From positions 1 to 64,000 of the forward strand of contig JAKLJY010000011.1 in the NCBI GenBank assembly GCA_023150895.1: a stretch of DNA of 64,000 bases. The letters run 5' to 3'. Below are positions 37,361 through 44,351 of this stretch, piece by piece. This DNA comes from Myxococcota bacterium (GTDB lineage: Bacteria > Myxococcota_A > Bradymonadia > UBA7976 > UBA1532). The position numbers and the translations under genes were made by a program. A model generated the notes under the pieces. It did no database searches, was not told the DNA's origin, and worked only from the letters and a program-made list of their open reading frames with translations. Positions within the stretch are counted from its first letter, which is position 1; each line of letters begins with the position of its first letter.

Positions 37361-39256
37361 ATGTTCAACGTGCTCGTCGCCCGCCGTTCAGGCCTCGCCG
37401 CACTGCTCGGCCCGGCGCTGCTCGCCGCCCTGATCGCCTGCAACGAGCCCTCGAAGGGCGGGGTTTCCGCCGAAGTGCCTGGCACCTCGGCGGACGCGAC
37501 TTCTGCCGAAGTGCCTGGCACCTCGGCGGACGCGGTTTCCGCCGAAGTGCCTGGCACCTCGTCCGCGACGATCACCGGGCCGGAAACGGTCGGGGCGTGC
37601 GACCGGCAAGTCTTCACTTTGTCCGGTGACCTCGGCCCGAACCCGGATTGGCGCGTGACCGGCACCGCTTGGGTCGATTTCGATCTGGCCCGGGACGGTC
37701 GCGGGCTCTCGATGCGTGCACCGTCCGTGGCCCGAGAAACCGACCTTCAGGTCGAGGTCCGAAGATCGGCCGAAGACGTGGAACCGGCGGCCGTGGCGCA
37801 CGTGAGGATTCTCCCGGCGGGCGAGCCGGCTGACCTCGCCATCGGATTGGCACCCGACTGCGGCTCGTTCGCGTGGGGCGTGGCGTCCGGCGATCCGACG
37901 CCGGAGGGTGTGCTGCTCTGGACCCGGGTTGCTCCACCCCCGGATGGGTCGCCGGTCACGCTGCGGTGGGTCGTCGCCACCGATCGGCACCTCGACGACG
38001 TCGTCGCCGAGGGTCGAGCCGAAGCGGCGGCCGCGTCGGATCATACCGTGTCGGTCGAGGTTGTCGGCCTCGCCCCTGGGACGACCTGGTACTACCGGTT
38101 CGAGACGGTCGCCCCCGCGCCCGAGTTCTCGACCACCGGGCGCACCCGCACGCTGCCCGTCGGTGACGTCGCACGCGCCCGCCTCGCGGTCGGCTCCTGT
38201 AGCAGTCTATTTTCGGGCTACTTCACCGCCTACGCGCACCTCGCCGCGCGGGATGACCTCGACCTCGTCGTCCACCTCGGTGACTTCATCTACGACTTCG
38301 TCGACGAAAACGAACGCATCCGCGTTCCGTCGCCGGAGCCGGTCGAGCCGACGGATGCCGACGGGTGGCGGGACCGCTTCCGTCTGTATCTCGGCGACCC
38401 GGATCTGCGCGCTGCGCGCCGCGCCCATGCGTTCTTCGTGATGTGGGACAACCATGATCTCGACCGTTCCTCACCCGAAACCGTGCGGGCGACGACGGCG
38501 GTCTTCCGAGAGTACGTGCCGATGCGCCGACCCGATCCGTCCGGGAATCCCGCGGTCGCGTACCGGGCCATCAAACTCGGAAACCTCGCGGAGATCGTGC
38601 TCATCGACGTGCTGCTGCATCGGACTCCGCCGGATGGGGAGACGCCCGGGGACATCCTGGGCCCGGCCCAGTGGACGTTCGTCGAAGAGCGCCTCGCTGC
38701 GACGGACACCATGTGGCGGGTCCTGGGCAGCCAGAAGCTCTTCGACACGCTGAAATACCCGCCGGTGAATCTTCCCGAGGCGTCGGACTGGGACGAGTAC
38801 CCCGAGAGCAGACGCCGCCTCGTCGATGCCTTGGCGCCGCACGGCGACAACGTCCTTCTGACGGGCGACCTGCATTTCACGATTGCGACCGATGTGGTGG
38901 CCGACCCCCTCGACGAGGGCAACCCATACGACCCCGTCACGGGCAACGGTTCCGTCGGCGTCGAGCTGCTGGCGACCGGATTCACGCGCGGCAACTTCGA
39001 CGAGTCGCTCTGCAACGGCCCATGTGGTGCCGCGTCCGACCGGATCTTCGACAACATCCGGAACATGCTGATGACGTTGAACCCGCACGCCCGGTTCTTC
39101 GAGCTGCTCGACCACGGGTACGGCATCGTCGAACTGACGCCCGAAGCCCTCACCGCCGAGGTCTGGTACACCGACATCCTGACGCCCGGTGCACCCGAGA
39201 TGCAAGGCGTCACGCTGACGGCGGAGCGAGGGGCGAACCGCTGGCGGCGCGAATGA
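37361..39256 (+). CDS. PhoD-type alkaline phosphatase lipoprotein
   Basis: A 631-residue exported phosphodiesterase/phosphatase that releases phosphate from esters outside the inner membrane. Lipobox LIAC (Cys27) is followed at residues 36-67 by three AEVPGTSA units encoded by the palindromic element. A PhoD N-terminal domain (FAWGVASGDPTPEGVLLWTR) precedes the metallophosphoesterase core: VGSCSSLFSGYFTAY, LVVHLGDFIYD, FFVMWDNHDLDRSS and LLTGDLHFTIATD. The Fe/Ca ligands of the family are thus present. ATG at 37361 has CGGAGGA 4 bases upstream. Most PhoD proteins are Tat substrates; this one has a lipoprotein signal without twin arginine motif (ARRSG is a weak candidate), which is unusual. Confidence 0.93.
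   Translation: MFNVLVARRSGLAALLGPALLAALIACNEPSKGGVSAEVPGTSADATSAEVPGTSADAVSAEVPGTSSATITGPETVGACDRQVFTLSGDLGPNPDWRVTGTAWVDFDLARDGRGLSMRAPSVARETDLQVEVRRSAEDVEPAAVAHVRILPAGEPADLAIGLAPDCGSFAWGVASGDPTPEGVLLWTRVAPPPDGSPVTLRWVVATDRHLDDVVAEGRAEAAAASDHTVSVEVVGLAPGTTWYYRFETVAPAPEFSTTGRTRTLPVGDVARARLAVGSCSSLFSGYFTAYAHLAARDDLDLVVHLGDFIYDFVDENERIRVPSPEPVEPTDADGWRDRFRLYLGDPDLRAARRAHAFFVMWDNHDLDRSSPETVRATTAVFREYVPMRRPDPSGNPAVAYRAIKLGNLAEIVLIDVLLHRTPPDGETPGDILGPAQWTFVEERLAATDTMWRVLGSQKLFDTLKYPPVNLPEASDWDEYPESRRRLVDALAPHGDNVLLTGDLHFTIATDVVADPLDEGNPYDPVTGNGSVGVELLATGFTRGNFDESLCNGPCGAASDRIFDNIRNMLMTLNPHARFFELLDHGYGIVELTPEALTAEVWYTDILTPGAPEMQGVTLTAERGANRWRRE
37469..37561. repeat. Palindromic-element array in frame in the PhoD gene, 36-base period
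   Basis: Three copies of core GAAGTGCCTGGCACCTC begin at 37472, 37508 and 37544, exactly 36 bases (12 codons) apart. They are read AEVPGTSADATS, AEVPGTSADAVS and AEVPGTSSATIT on the plus strand. They sit in the linker right behind the lipobox, where extra residues should do little harm. Confidence 0.95.
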
Positions 39257-39266
39257 GCCCGGCCCG

Positions 39267-40106
39267 TCAGCGGGCGTAGAGCAGCACGTCGTGCAGGACG
39301 GCGGCGCCGGCGCCCGGATTCTCGTAGACGTGCGGAACGTCGGCGGCGAACACCACCGAATCGCCCGATTCGAGTTCGTAGGTGCGGTGGCCGACGGTCA
39401 ACCGGACCCGCCCGTCGACGACGACGAGCAGCTCACGCGTGCCGGCCGCGTGGGCCTCCGAGGTGTGGCGTCCGCCGGGCGTCAGCGTCAGGGCGTACGC
39501 CTCGAGCGGGGAAACCGCACCGGATCGCACGAGCACCCGACTCTCCATGGCACCGTCCGCCGACCGGATCCTCGGCGCCTCTCCGCGACGGAGGACGTCC
39601 GCGCCCCGCCGATCCTCGCCAATGAGCTCGCCGAACTGGACGCCGAGACCGGTCGCAATCTTCCAGACGGCGCCAATCGACGGGTTGCTCTTGCCCGTCT
39701 CAATCTGGGAGAGCGCCGCCCGGCTGACGCCGCTGGCCTGCGCAAGGGCCTCGAGCGAGAGACCCCGCGCTTTGCGGAGGGCGCGGAGATTGGAGGAGAG
39801 ACGCTCTCCGAGGTCGGCGGTTTCCGCCGAAGTGGTCGACACCTCGGCGGGGACCACCTCGGTGGGCAGTTGAATGGCCGAAGTGGCCGGCACCTCTGCC
39901 GAAGTGGTCGGCACCTCGGCCGGCACCTCGGCCGGCACCTCGGCCGGCACCTCTGCCGAAGTGGTCGGCACCTCGGCGAGCGTTTGTCCGGCGACCGGGC
40001 CGGGGCCGACGAAGACCTCGCGTTTCGCCCGCTTCTTCGGCTTGTCTTTCGGAGCGGCGAGCCGCGCCTTTTCGGTCTTGGTTTTGTCCTTGGGATTCTT
40101 GCTCAT
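39267..40106 (-). CDS. XRE-family regulator with C-terminal cupin and repeat-bearing N-terminal arm
   Basis: A 279-residue DNA-binding regulator. Residues 1-30 are Lys-rich. Residues 44-95 carry AEVPTTSA/AEVPAEVP units from the palindromic element. The XRE helix-turn-helix is at 104-160 (LRALRKARGLSLEALAQASG, then VSRAALSQIETGKSNPSIG). A cupin sensor domain is at about 195-275 (ALTLTPGGRHTSEAHAAGTR, then YELESGDSVVFAADVPHVYEN). XRE-cupin proteins such as PuuR or SutR bind a small ligand in the cupin and control nearby metabolic or transport genes. It lies 26 bases downstream of cysK on the same strand, so a role in sulfur or amino-acid control is plausible but unproven. The 100-residue disordered arm before the HTH is unusual for the family. 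Confidence 0.88.
   Translation of the reverse strand: MSKNPKDKTKTEKARLAAPKDKPKKRAKREVFVGPGPVAGQTLAEVPTTSAEVPAEVPAEVPAEVPTTSAEVPATSAIQLPTEVVPAEVSTTSAETADLGERLSSNLRALRKARGLSLEALAQASGVSRAALSQIETGKSNPSIGAVWKIATGLGVQFGELIGEDRRGADVLRRGEAPRIRSADGAMESRVLVRSGAVSPLEAYALTLTPGGRHTSEAHAAGTRELLVVVDGRVRLTVGHRTYELESGDSVVFAADVPHVYENPGAGAAVLHDVLLYAR
39826..39978. repeat. Palindromic-element array in frame in the XRE-cupin gene
   Basis: Copies of the variant core GAAGTGGTCGGCACCTC start at 39829, 39879, 39901 and 39958. Between 39911 and 39957 there is a run of 15-base half-units (CGGCACCTCGGC) that encode AEVPAEVP. All are on the minus-strand frame that gives AEVPTTSA or AEVSTTSA. The half-unit run shows that the element can also expand by its own halves. 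Confidence 0.92.
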
Positions 40107-40132
40107 GGTGTGCGACCTCGGAGAGCGCGTCT

Positions 40133-41119
40133 TCAGATCGAGAGACCGTCGGCGTCGAACACGCCGTCGAACAGGACGGAACTCAGGTAGCGCTCACCGG
40201 AGTCCGGCAGAATCACCACGATGGTCTGGCCCCGGCTCTCGGGGCGCGCGGCGACGCGCAGGGCCACGGCAGCGGCCGCCCCACAGGAGATCCCACCGAG
40301 GATGCCTTCTTCCCGCGCGAGTCGGCGGGCCGTCTCGATGGCCTCGGCATTGTCGACCGTCGCGATTTCGTCGACGAGTGAGAGATCGAGCACCTTCGGG
40401 ACGAACCCGGCGCCGATGCCCTGGATCTTGTGTGGGCCCGGGACGATGGCCTCGCCGGCGCGCGTCTGCGACAAGACGGGGCTGCCCGCTGGTTCGACCG
40501 CGATGCTGCGCACGGACAGGCCGCGGTGATGCTTGAGGTAGCGCGACACGCCGGTGATCGTGCCGCCGGTGCCGACGCCCGCGACGAACGTGTGCACGAT
40601 ACCCGCGGTGTCGTGCCAGATCTCGGGTCCCGTCGTGGTCTCGTGGATCGCCGGGTTGGCGGGGTTCTCGAACTGCTGAAGCAGGACGTAGCGCGCCGGG
40701 TCGGACGCAGCAATCTCCTCGGCTCGCGCGACGGCGCCTTTCATGCCCCGAGCGCCCTCGGTCAGGACGAGTTTCGCCCCGAACGCGGTCAGCAGCTTTC
40801 GGCGTTCGAGGCTCATGGTCTCGGGCATCGTGAGTGTGATGGGCACACCCCGCACGGCGGCGGCCATCGCCAGCGCGATGCCGGTATTGCCACTCGTCGG
40901 CTCGATGAGTTCGCGTCCGGGGCCGAGGAGGCCTCTCTTCTCGGCATCCCAGATCATGGCCGCGCCGATGCGACACTTCACTGAATATGCGGGGTTGCGG
41001 CCCTCGATCTTGGCGAGCACCGTGGCATCGAGGCCCTGCGTGATGCGGTTGAGACGGACGAGCGGTGTGCGCCCGATCGAAACGGCGTTGTCGGCGTGCC
41101 AGCGGATGGCGTCGGACAT
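40133..41119 (-). CDS. cysK: Cysteine synthase (O-acetylserine sulfhydrylase)
   Basis: A 328-residue PLP enzyme that makes L-cysteine from O-acetylserine and sulfide. PLP-lysine is Lys48 in [11 protein letters not shown]. The substrate loop is [16 protein letters not shown]. The phosphate-binding loop is [18 protein letters not shown], and the terminal PDSGERYLS is the cysK-type signature. ATG at 41119 has GGAGG 6 bases upstream; the GTG four codons earlier overlaps that site and is less likely. A 98-base upstream region with an inverted repeat may hold the promoter. The XRE-cupin regulator gene follows 26 bases later. Confidence 0.95.
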   Translation of the reverse strand: MSDAIRWHADNAVSIGRTPLVRLNRITQGLDATVLAKIEGRNPAYSVKCRIGAAMIWDAEKRGLLGPGRELIEPTSGNTGIALAMAAAVRGVPITLTMPETMSLERRKLLTAFGAKLVLTEGARGMKGAVARAEEIAASDPARYVLLQQFENPANPAIHETTTGPEIWHDTAGIVHTFVAGVGTGGTITGVSRYLKHHRGLSVRSIAVEPAGSPVLSQTRAGEAIVPGPHKIQGIGAGFVPKVLDLSLVDEIATVDNAEAIETARRLAREEGILGGISCGAAAAVALRVAARPESRGQTIVVILPDSGERYLSSVLFDGVFDADGLSI

Positions 41120-41171
41120 GGGAACCTCCACGGCCGAGACTAGGTCCGCGTCGTAGAGCCGGTCAAGACGG

Positions 41172-41209
41172 ATTCTCGAAAACGGGAGCCATGTTCAAGA
41201 AACGAGAAT
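41172..41209. promoter_or_regulatory. Inverted repeats upstream of cysK, candidate operator
   Basis: ATTCTCG (41172-41178) and CGAGAAT (41203-41209) are perfect 7-bp inverted repeats with a 24-base spacer. Two related 8-mers, TTCTCGAA (41173) and TTCAAGAA (41194), lie within it. The region is AT-rich and 53-90 bases before the cysK start. The downstream-encoded XRE-cupin regulator is an obvious candidate binder. It could instead be a terminator of the AI-2E gene, but it has no T-run. Confidence 0.4.
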
Positions 41210-41217
41210 GTCGCAGG

Positions 41218-42411
41218 TCAGCCCTCGTCGACCTTCCCGGAGAAGACGCGTGTCCCCCGCCACAGCGCTCGGATGTCCGGCCAGAGGATCTTGAGCGTCG
41301 CACCGAGGGGCACGGCGAGCAGCACGCCGACGAATCCGAGCATCTCGCCGAAAGCCGCGATGGAGACCAGGACGCCGAAGGCAGAGAGTCCGACACGGCT
41401 ACCGACGATGTTCGGGGTCAGGACGAGGCCCTCGAGTGTCTGCGCGACGGCCAGGGTCACGCCCACCGCGATGAGCGGACCGGTGCCCTGCGCCTCGAGG
41501 GCGGCGGTGAGCAAGCCGAGCACGGTGAAGACCGTCACCCCCAGGAAAGGCACCAGGGTGGCCAACCCGGCCAGCGGTCCGACGACGAAGGCCAGCGGAA
41601 CGCCGCCGATGAGCAATCCGGTGGTGTAGACGACGGCAAGACACGCGCAGACGGTGAGTTGCCCGCGGACGAAGCCGCCGAGCGCATCGTCGATGCGATC
41701 GAGGCGCGCGGCGAAACGGCGACGCTTGCGGGGCGGTACGAGTTCCGTGATCAGGCGGCGTTTGGTGTCTCCGAAGTCGCGCAGCAGGTAGAACGCGAAC
41801 AGGGGAATCAAGGCCAGGCTGACGAGCGTGCCGATCGCGCTCGCGGCCCCCTTCGCGACGCCGGCGAGCTGTTGTCCCAGGCTGCTCGCCAGCCCGGGGG
41901 CGGCCGTGCGGACCCGCCGGGCCACGTCCGCAAGGGCCGCCTGGAGGTCGTCGGGCGGTCGCACGCCGAAGGTCTGCTCGATGAACCCCGGGGCGACCTC
42001 GGCCAGGTGGTGCAGCCGCGCGGGCAGGCGTTCGCCGAGTTCTCGGAGATCGGCGCTGATGAAGGGCACGAGCAGCGCGATCAGCAGACCGGCGCTCAAC
42101 GTGCCACCGCCGACGAGCGCGCCGATGGCCAGACCGCGCTTCAGGCCCCGGCGTTGTAACCAACCGACGAGTGGATCGACCAGGTACGCGAAGAAGAACG
42201 CCACGAGCAGCACCGTCAATGTGCTGCGCACGGACCAGAGGATCAAGCCAACGGCGGCGAGCGCCCCGCCATAGACGACACCCCGCGCCAGCAGGTACGG
42301 GTAGCGTTCATACCGCTCCCAGCGTTCCCTCGGGGTCAGATCCGGGAGGTCGTCCGCATCGTCGCTGCCGTCGGTGTCGTCTGTGCCGGGTGGGTGGGGG
42401 GGAGCGCTCAT
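41218..42411 (-). CDS. AI-2E family (UPF0118/PerM) permease-like membrane protein
   Basis: A 397-residue protein with about 8 membrane helices and a hydrophilic N-terminal tail of 35 residues. Motifs of the family are visible: FFFAYLVDPLVGWLQRRGLKR, LIPLFAFYLLRDFGDTK, GFVRGQLTVCACLAVVYTTG, and ITLxAVAQTLEG-like VTLAVAQTLEGLVLTPNIVG. Members include AI-2 exporters, Na+/H+ antiporters and PerM; transported substrate cannot be inferred. The start at 42411 is divergent from the YchJ gene, 44 bases away. cysK begins 98 bases after the stop and probably has its own promoter. Confidence 0.9.
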   Translation of the reverse strand: MSAPPHPPGTDDTDGSDDADDLPDLTPRERWERYERYPYLLARGVVYGGALAAVGLILWSVRSTLTVLLVAFFFAYLVDPLVGWLQRRGLKRGLAIGALVGGGTLSAGLLIALLVPFISADLRELGERLPARLHHLAEVAPGFIEQTFGVRPPDDLQAALADVARRVRTAAPGLASSLGQQLAGVAKGAASAIGTLVSLALIPLFAFYLLRDFGDTKRRLITELVPPRKRRRFAARLDRIDDALGGFVRGQLTVCACLAVVYTTGLLIGGVPLAFVVGPLAGLATLVPFLGVTVFTVLGLLTAALEAQGTGPLIAVGVTLAVAQTLEGLVLTPNIVGSRVGLSAFGVLVSIAAFGEMLGFVGVLLAVPLGATLKILWPDIRALWRGTRVFSGKVDEG

Positions 42412-42455
42412 GCACCGCTTGTAGCAGCCGCCCGGGGCTGCTTCAATCTGCGCCC

Positions 42456-42857
42456 ATGGCCCGACCTTGCCCCTGCGGACGAAAGCTGACGTACGAGACG
42501 TGTTGTGGCCGCTTCATCGACGGCGGTCAGGCCCCTTCGACGGCCGTCGAGCTCATGCGCAGCCGGTTCACCGCCTACGGCGAGGGCGCTGTGGATTACC
42601 TCGTCCGCACGACCGGGGGCGCAGCGCGCGAGTCGCTCGACCGCGTCGCGCTCACCGAACACTGCAAGGCGATCCGGCTGGTGCGGCTGGAGATCCTGAA
42701 GACGGAGGGCGGCGGGCCGGCGGATCCGACCGGAGTCGTCGCGTTCCGCGCGATTCTGCGCCAGGGGGGGCGGAAGTACGAACAGACGGAGCGCAGCCGC
42801 TTTTCCCGAGCGGCGGATACCGGACACTGGGTCTACGTCGACGGTGAGATCGACTGA
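42456..42857 (+). CDS. YchJ-like UPF0225 protein with SEC-C motif
   Basis: A 133-residue protein of the YchJ family. The N-terminal SEC-C-type zinc motif is CPCGRKLTYETCCGRFIDGG. The middle SAVELMRSRYTAY-like block (here TAVELMRSRFTAYGEGAVDYL) and the end YEQTERSRFSRAADTGHWVYVDG are hallmarks of the family. SEC-C motifs bind zinc and, in SecA, contact the ribosome or SecB; the role of YchJ is not known. ATG at 42456 has no Shine-Dalgarno. A palindromic-element array begins 7 bases after its stop. Confidence 0.9.
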   Translation: MARPCPCGRKLTYETCCGRFIDGGQAPSTAVELMRSRFTAYGEGAVDYLVRTTGGAARESLDRVALTEHCKAIRLVRLEILKTEGGGPADPTGVVAFRAILRQGGRKYEQTERSRFSRAADTGHWVYVDGEID

Positions 42858-42864
42858 TCGCCGA

Positions 42865-42938
42865 CCGAGGTGCCAGGCACTTCGGCGAAGGCACTTCCGA
42901 CCGAGGTGCCAGGCACTTCGGCGAAGGCACTTCGGCGA
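42865..42938. repeat. Intergenic palindromic-element array, 36-base period
   Basis: Two full cores GAGGTGCCAGGCACTTC at 42867 and 42903, 36 bases apart, plus a half copy (GGCACTTCGGCG) at the 3' end. It lies between the converging ends of the YchJ gene and the amidohydrolase gene. The orientation is the reverse of the copies in the PhoD gene. Confidence 0.92.
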
Positions 42939-42942
42939 GTGT

Positions 42943-44343
42943 TCACCCGCCTCGGATCCCGACGCCGGCGACTTCGAGCACGCCCGCGCGGTAGGCCGGC
43001 CGCCCATTGACGAAGACGGCGTCGATGCCCTCGGAGTGCTTCACGGGGTCGGCCGCCGTCCCGAGGTTGCGAATCGTCGCGGGGTCGAAGACGACGACAT
43101 CCGCTCGGGCGCCGGCGGCGATGCGGCCTCGGTCGTCGAGGGGGCGTCCGATCAGCGCGCGCGGGCGCTCGGTCAGGACGCCGAGGATGTACTCGAGGCC
43201 GAGTCCGGTATCGATCGCTCGCCGGACCGCGGTCGCAAAGGTGCCGCTGCCACGCGGATGCGTATTCGGACCGCTCGCACGCTTCATGCCGCCGTCGCTG
43301 CCGACGAGACAGAACGGCTCCCGCAGAGGCAGGTCGACCGTGCGGCGGATGTCCATCGTTCCGTCGGGCACGGCGACGATGACGCCGCCCGTCTGCCGGT
43401 AGTGCGCGAAACTCCGGGCCGTGAGGCGCTCGCCCGTGCCGACCACTTCGAGATCGGAGAAGTCCAGGCCATAGCGTTCGCGCCAGCCGTAGTCGAAGCG
43501 CCGGGAGCGCAGGTACGTCGCCCAGAAGCCGTAGGGGTAGACGCAGCAGGTGAGTGCGAGTCCTTCGGCCCGACCGGCGCGCAGCAGGTCGAGGGCAGCC
43601 TCGGGCGCGAAGGTCCCGCCCGTCGAGTTCAGGTGTGCAATGTGGACATGGGCGCCGCTTTCGCGGGCGAGCCGCACGGCCTCACGGACCCCCTCGAGTT
43701 CGAGCGCGGCGCTCGAGTATCTGAGGTGCAGCACCACGGGGCGGGTGCGCCGAGCGGCAATCCGAGCGTAGGCGAGGAGCTCGGGGAATCCGACGGGCTG
43801 GTACTCGATGCTGTGAGAGACGCTCAGGGCGCCGCCGTCGAGGGCGCGCTCGATCTGGCGGCTGCGAGCGTCGACGCTGGAATGGAGGGCCCGCACCGCC
43901 ATGACCTTTGCGCCGACGCCGTGGTTGATCCGGTGCGGCCGCCGCGATTCGCCGAAGTGGTAGGCACCTGGATCGGCGACCCCGCCGTGGAGTTCGAGCG
44001 CGGTGGTGACGCCATCGGCGAGTTTGTACTCTTCGTAGACGCGCGAGTCCCCACCGGCCCGGTCGGCGAGCGCGTCGATGAAGCCCGGAGCGACGATTCG
44101 GCCCGTGCAGTCGACCACTTCGGCGACAGTGGCGGCCGTGAGGTCATCGAGCACGATACGGCCGTCGCCGTCGATGCCGACGTCGCGGTCTTCGAGGCGG
44201 CCCTGCGTGAACACCCGACCGCCGCGCAGGCGCCAGGCGAGCCCGGCCGGTATGCCGCCGGCGAACGCCGTGCCGGCCGCGAGGCAGAGCGTGCCGGCGC
44301 CCAATGCGCGCAGGACGCTGCGCCGGTTGGGCGAGGGGGTCAT
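42943..44343 (-). CDS. N-acyl-D-amino-acid deacylase-like amidohydrolase, lacking the usual HxH
   Basis: A 466-residue exported protein. The N-terminus RRSVLRALGAGTLCLAAGTAFA looks like a Tat-type signal. The fold matches D-aminoacylase-like amidohydrolases: IVAPGFIDALADRAGG after strand 1, GVTTALEL, VLHLRYSS, VHIAHLNSTGG, LVGSDGGM and the C-terminal IAAGARADVVVFDPATI. The first metal motif, normally PGFIDxHxH, reads PGFIDALADRAG here and lacks both histidines. The protein may therefore bind one metal, have changed chemistry, or be inactive. The start ATG at 44343 is 8 bases after the S8 peptidase stop, so it is probably cotranscribed with that gene. Confidence 0.8.
   Translation of the reverse strand: MTPSPNRRSVLRALGAGTLCLAAGTAFAGGIPAGLAWRLRGGRVFTQGRLEDRDVGIDGDGRIVLDDLTAATVAEVVDCTGRIVAPGFIDALADRAGGDSRVYEEYKLADGVTTALELHGGVADPGAYHFGESRRPHRINHGVGAKVMAVRALHSSVDARSRQIERALDGGALSVSHSIEYQPVGFPELLAYARIAARRTRPVVLHLRYSSAALELEGVREAVRLARESGAHVHIAHLNSTGGTFAPEAALDLLRAGRAEGLALTCCVYPYGFWATYLRSRRFDYGWRERYGLDFSDLEVVGTGERLTARSFAHYRQTGGVIVAVPDGTMDIRRTVDLPLREPFCLVGSDGGMKRASGPNTHPRGSGTFATAVRRAIDTGLGLEYILGVLTERPRALIGRPLDDRGRIAAGARADVVVFDPATIRNLGTAADPVKHSEGIDAVFVNGRPAYRAGVLEVAGVGIRGG
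43951..43971. repeat. Single element-like copy inside the amidohydrolase gene, different register
   Basis: GCCGAAGTGGTAGGCACCTGG matches the variant element at all but two positions. The minus-strand gene reads it as PGAYHFG, not in the AEVVGTS register. Family conservation of this segment is loose, so it may be either a true old copy or a chance match favoured by codon usage. Confidence 0.45.
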
Positions 44344-44351
44344 GGGCTCGG

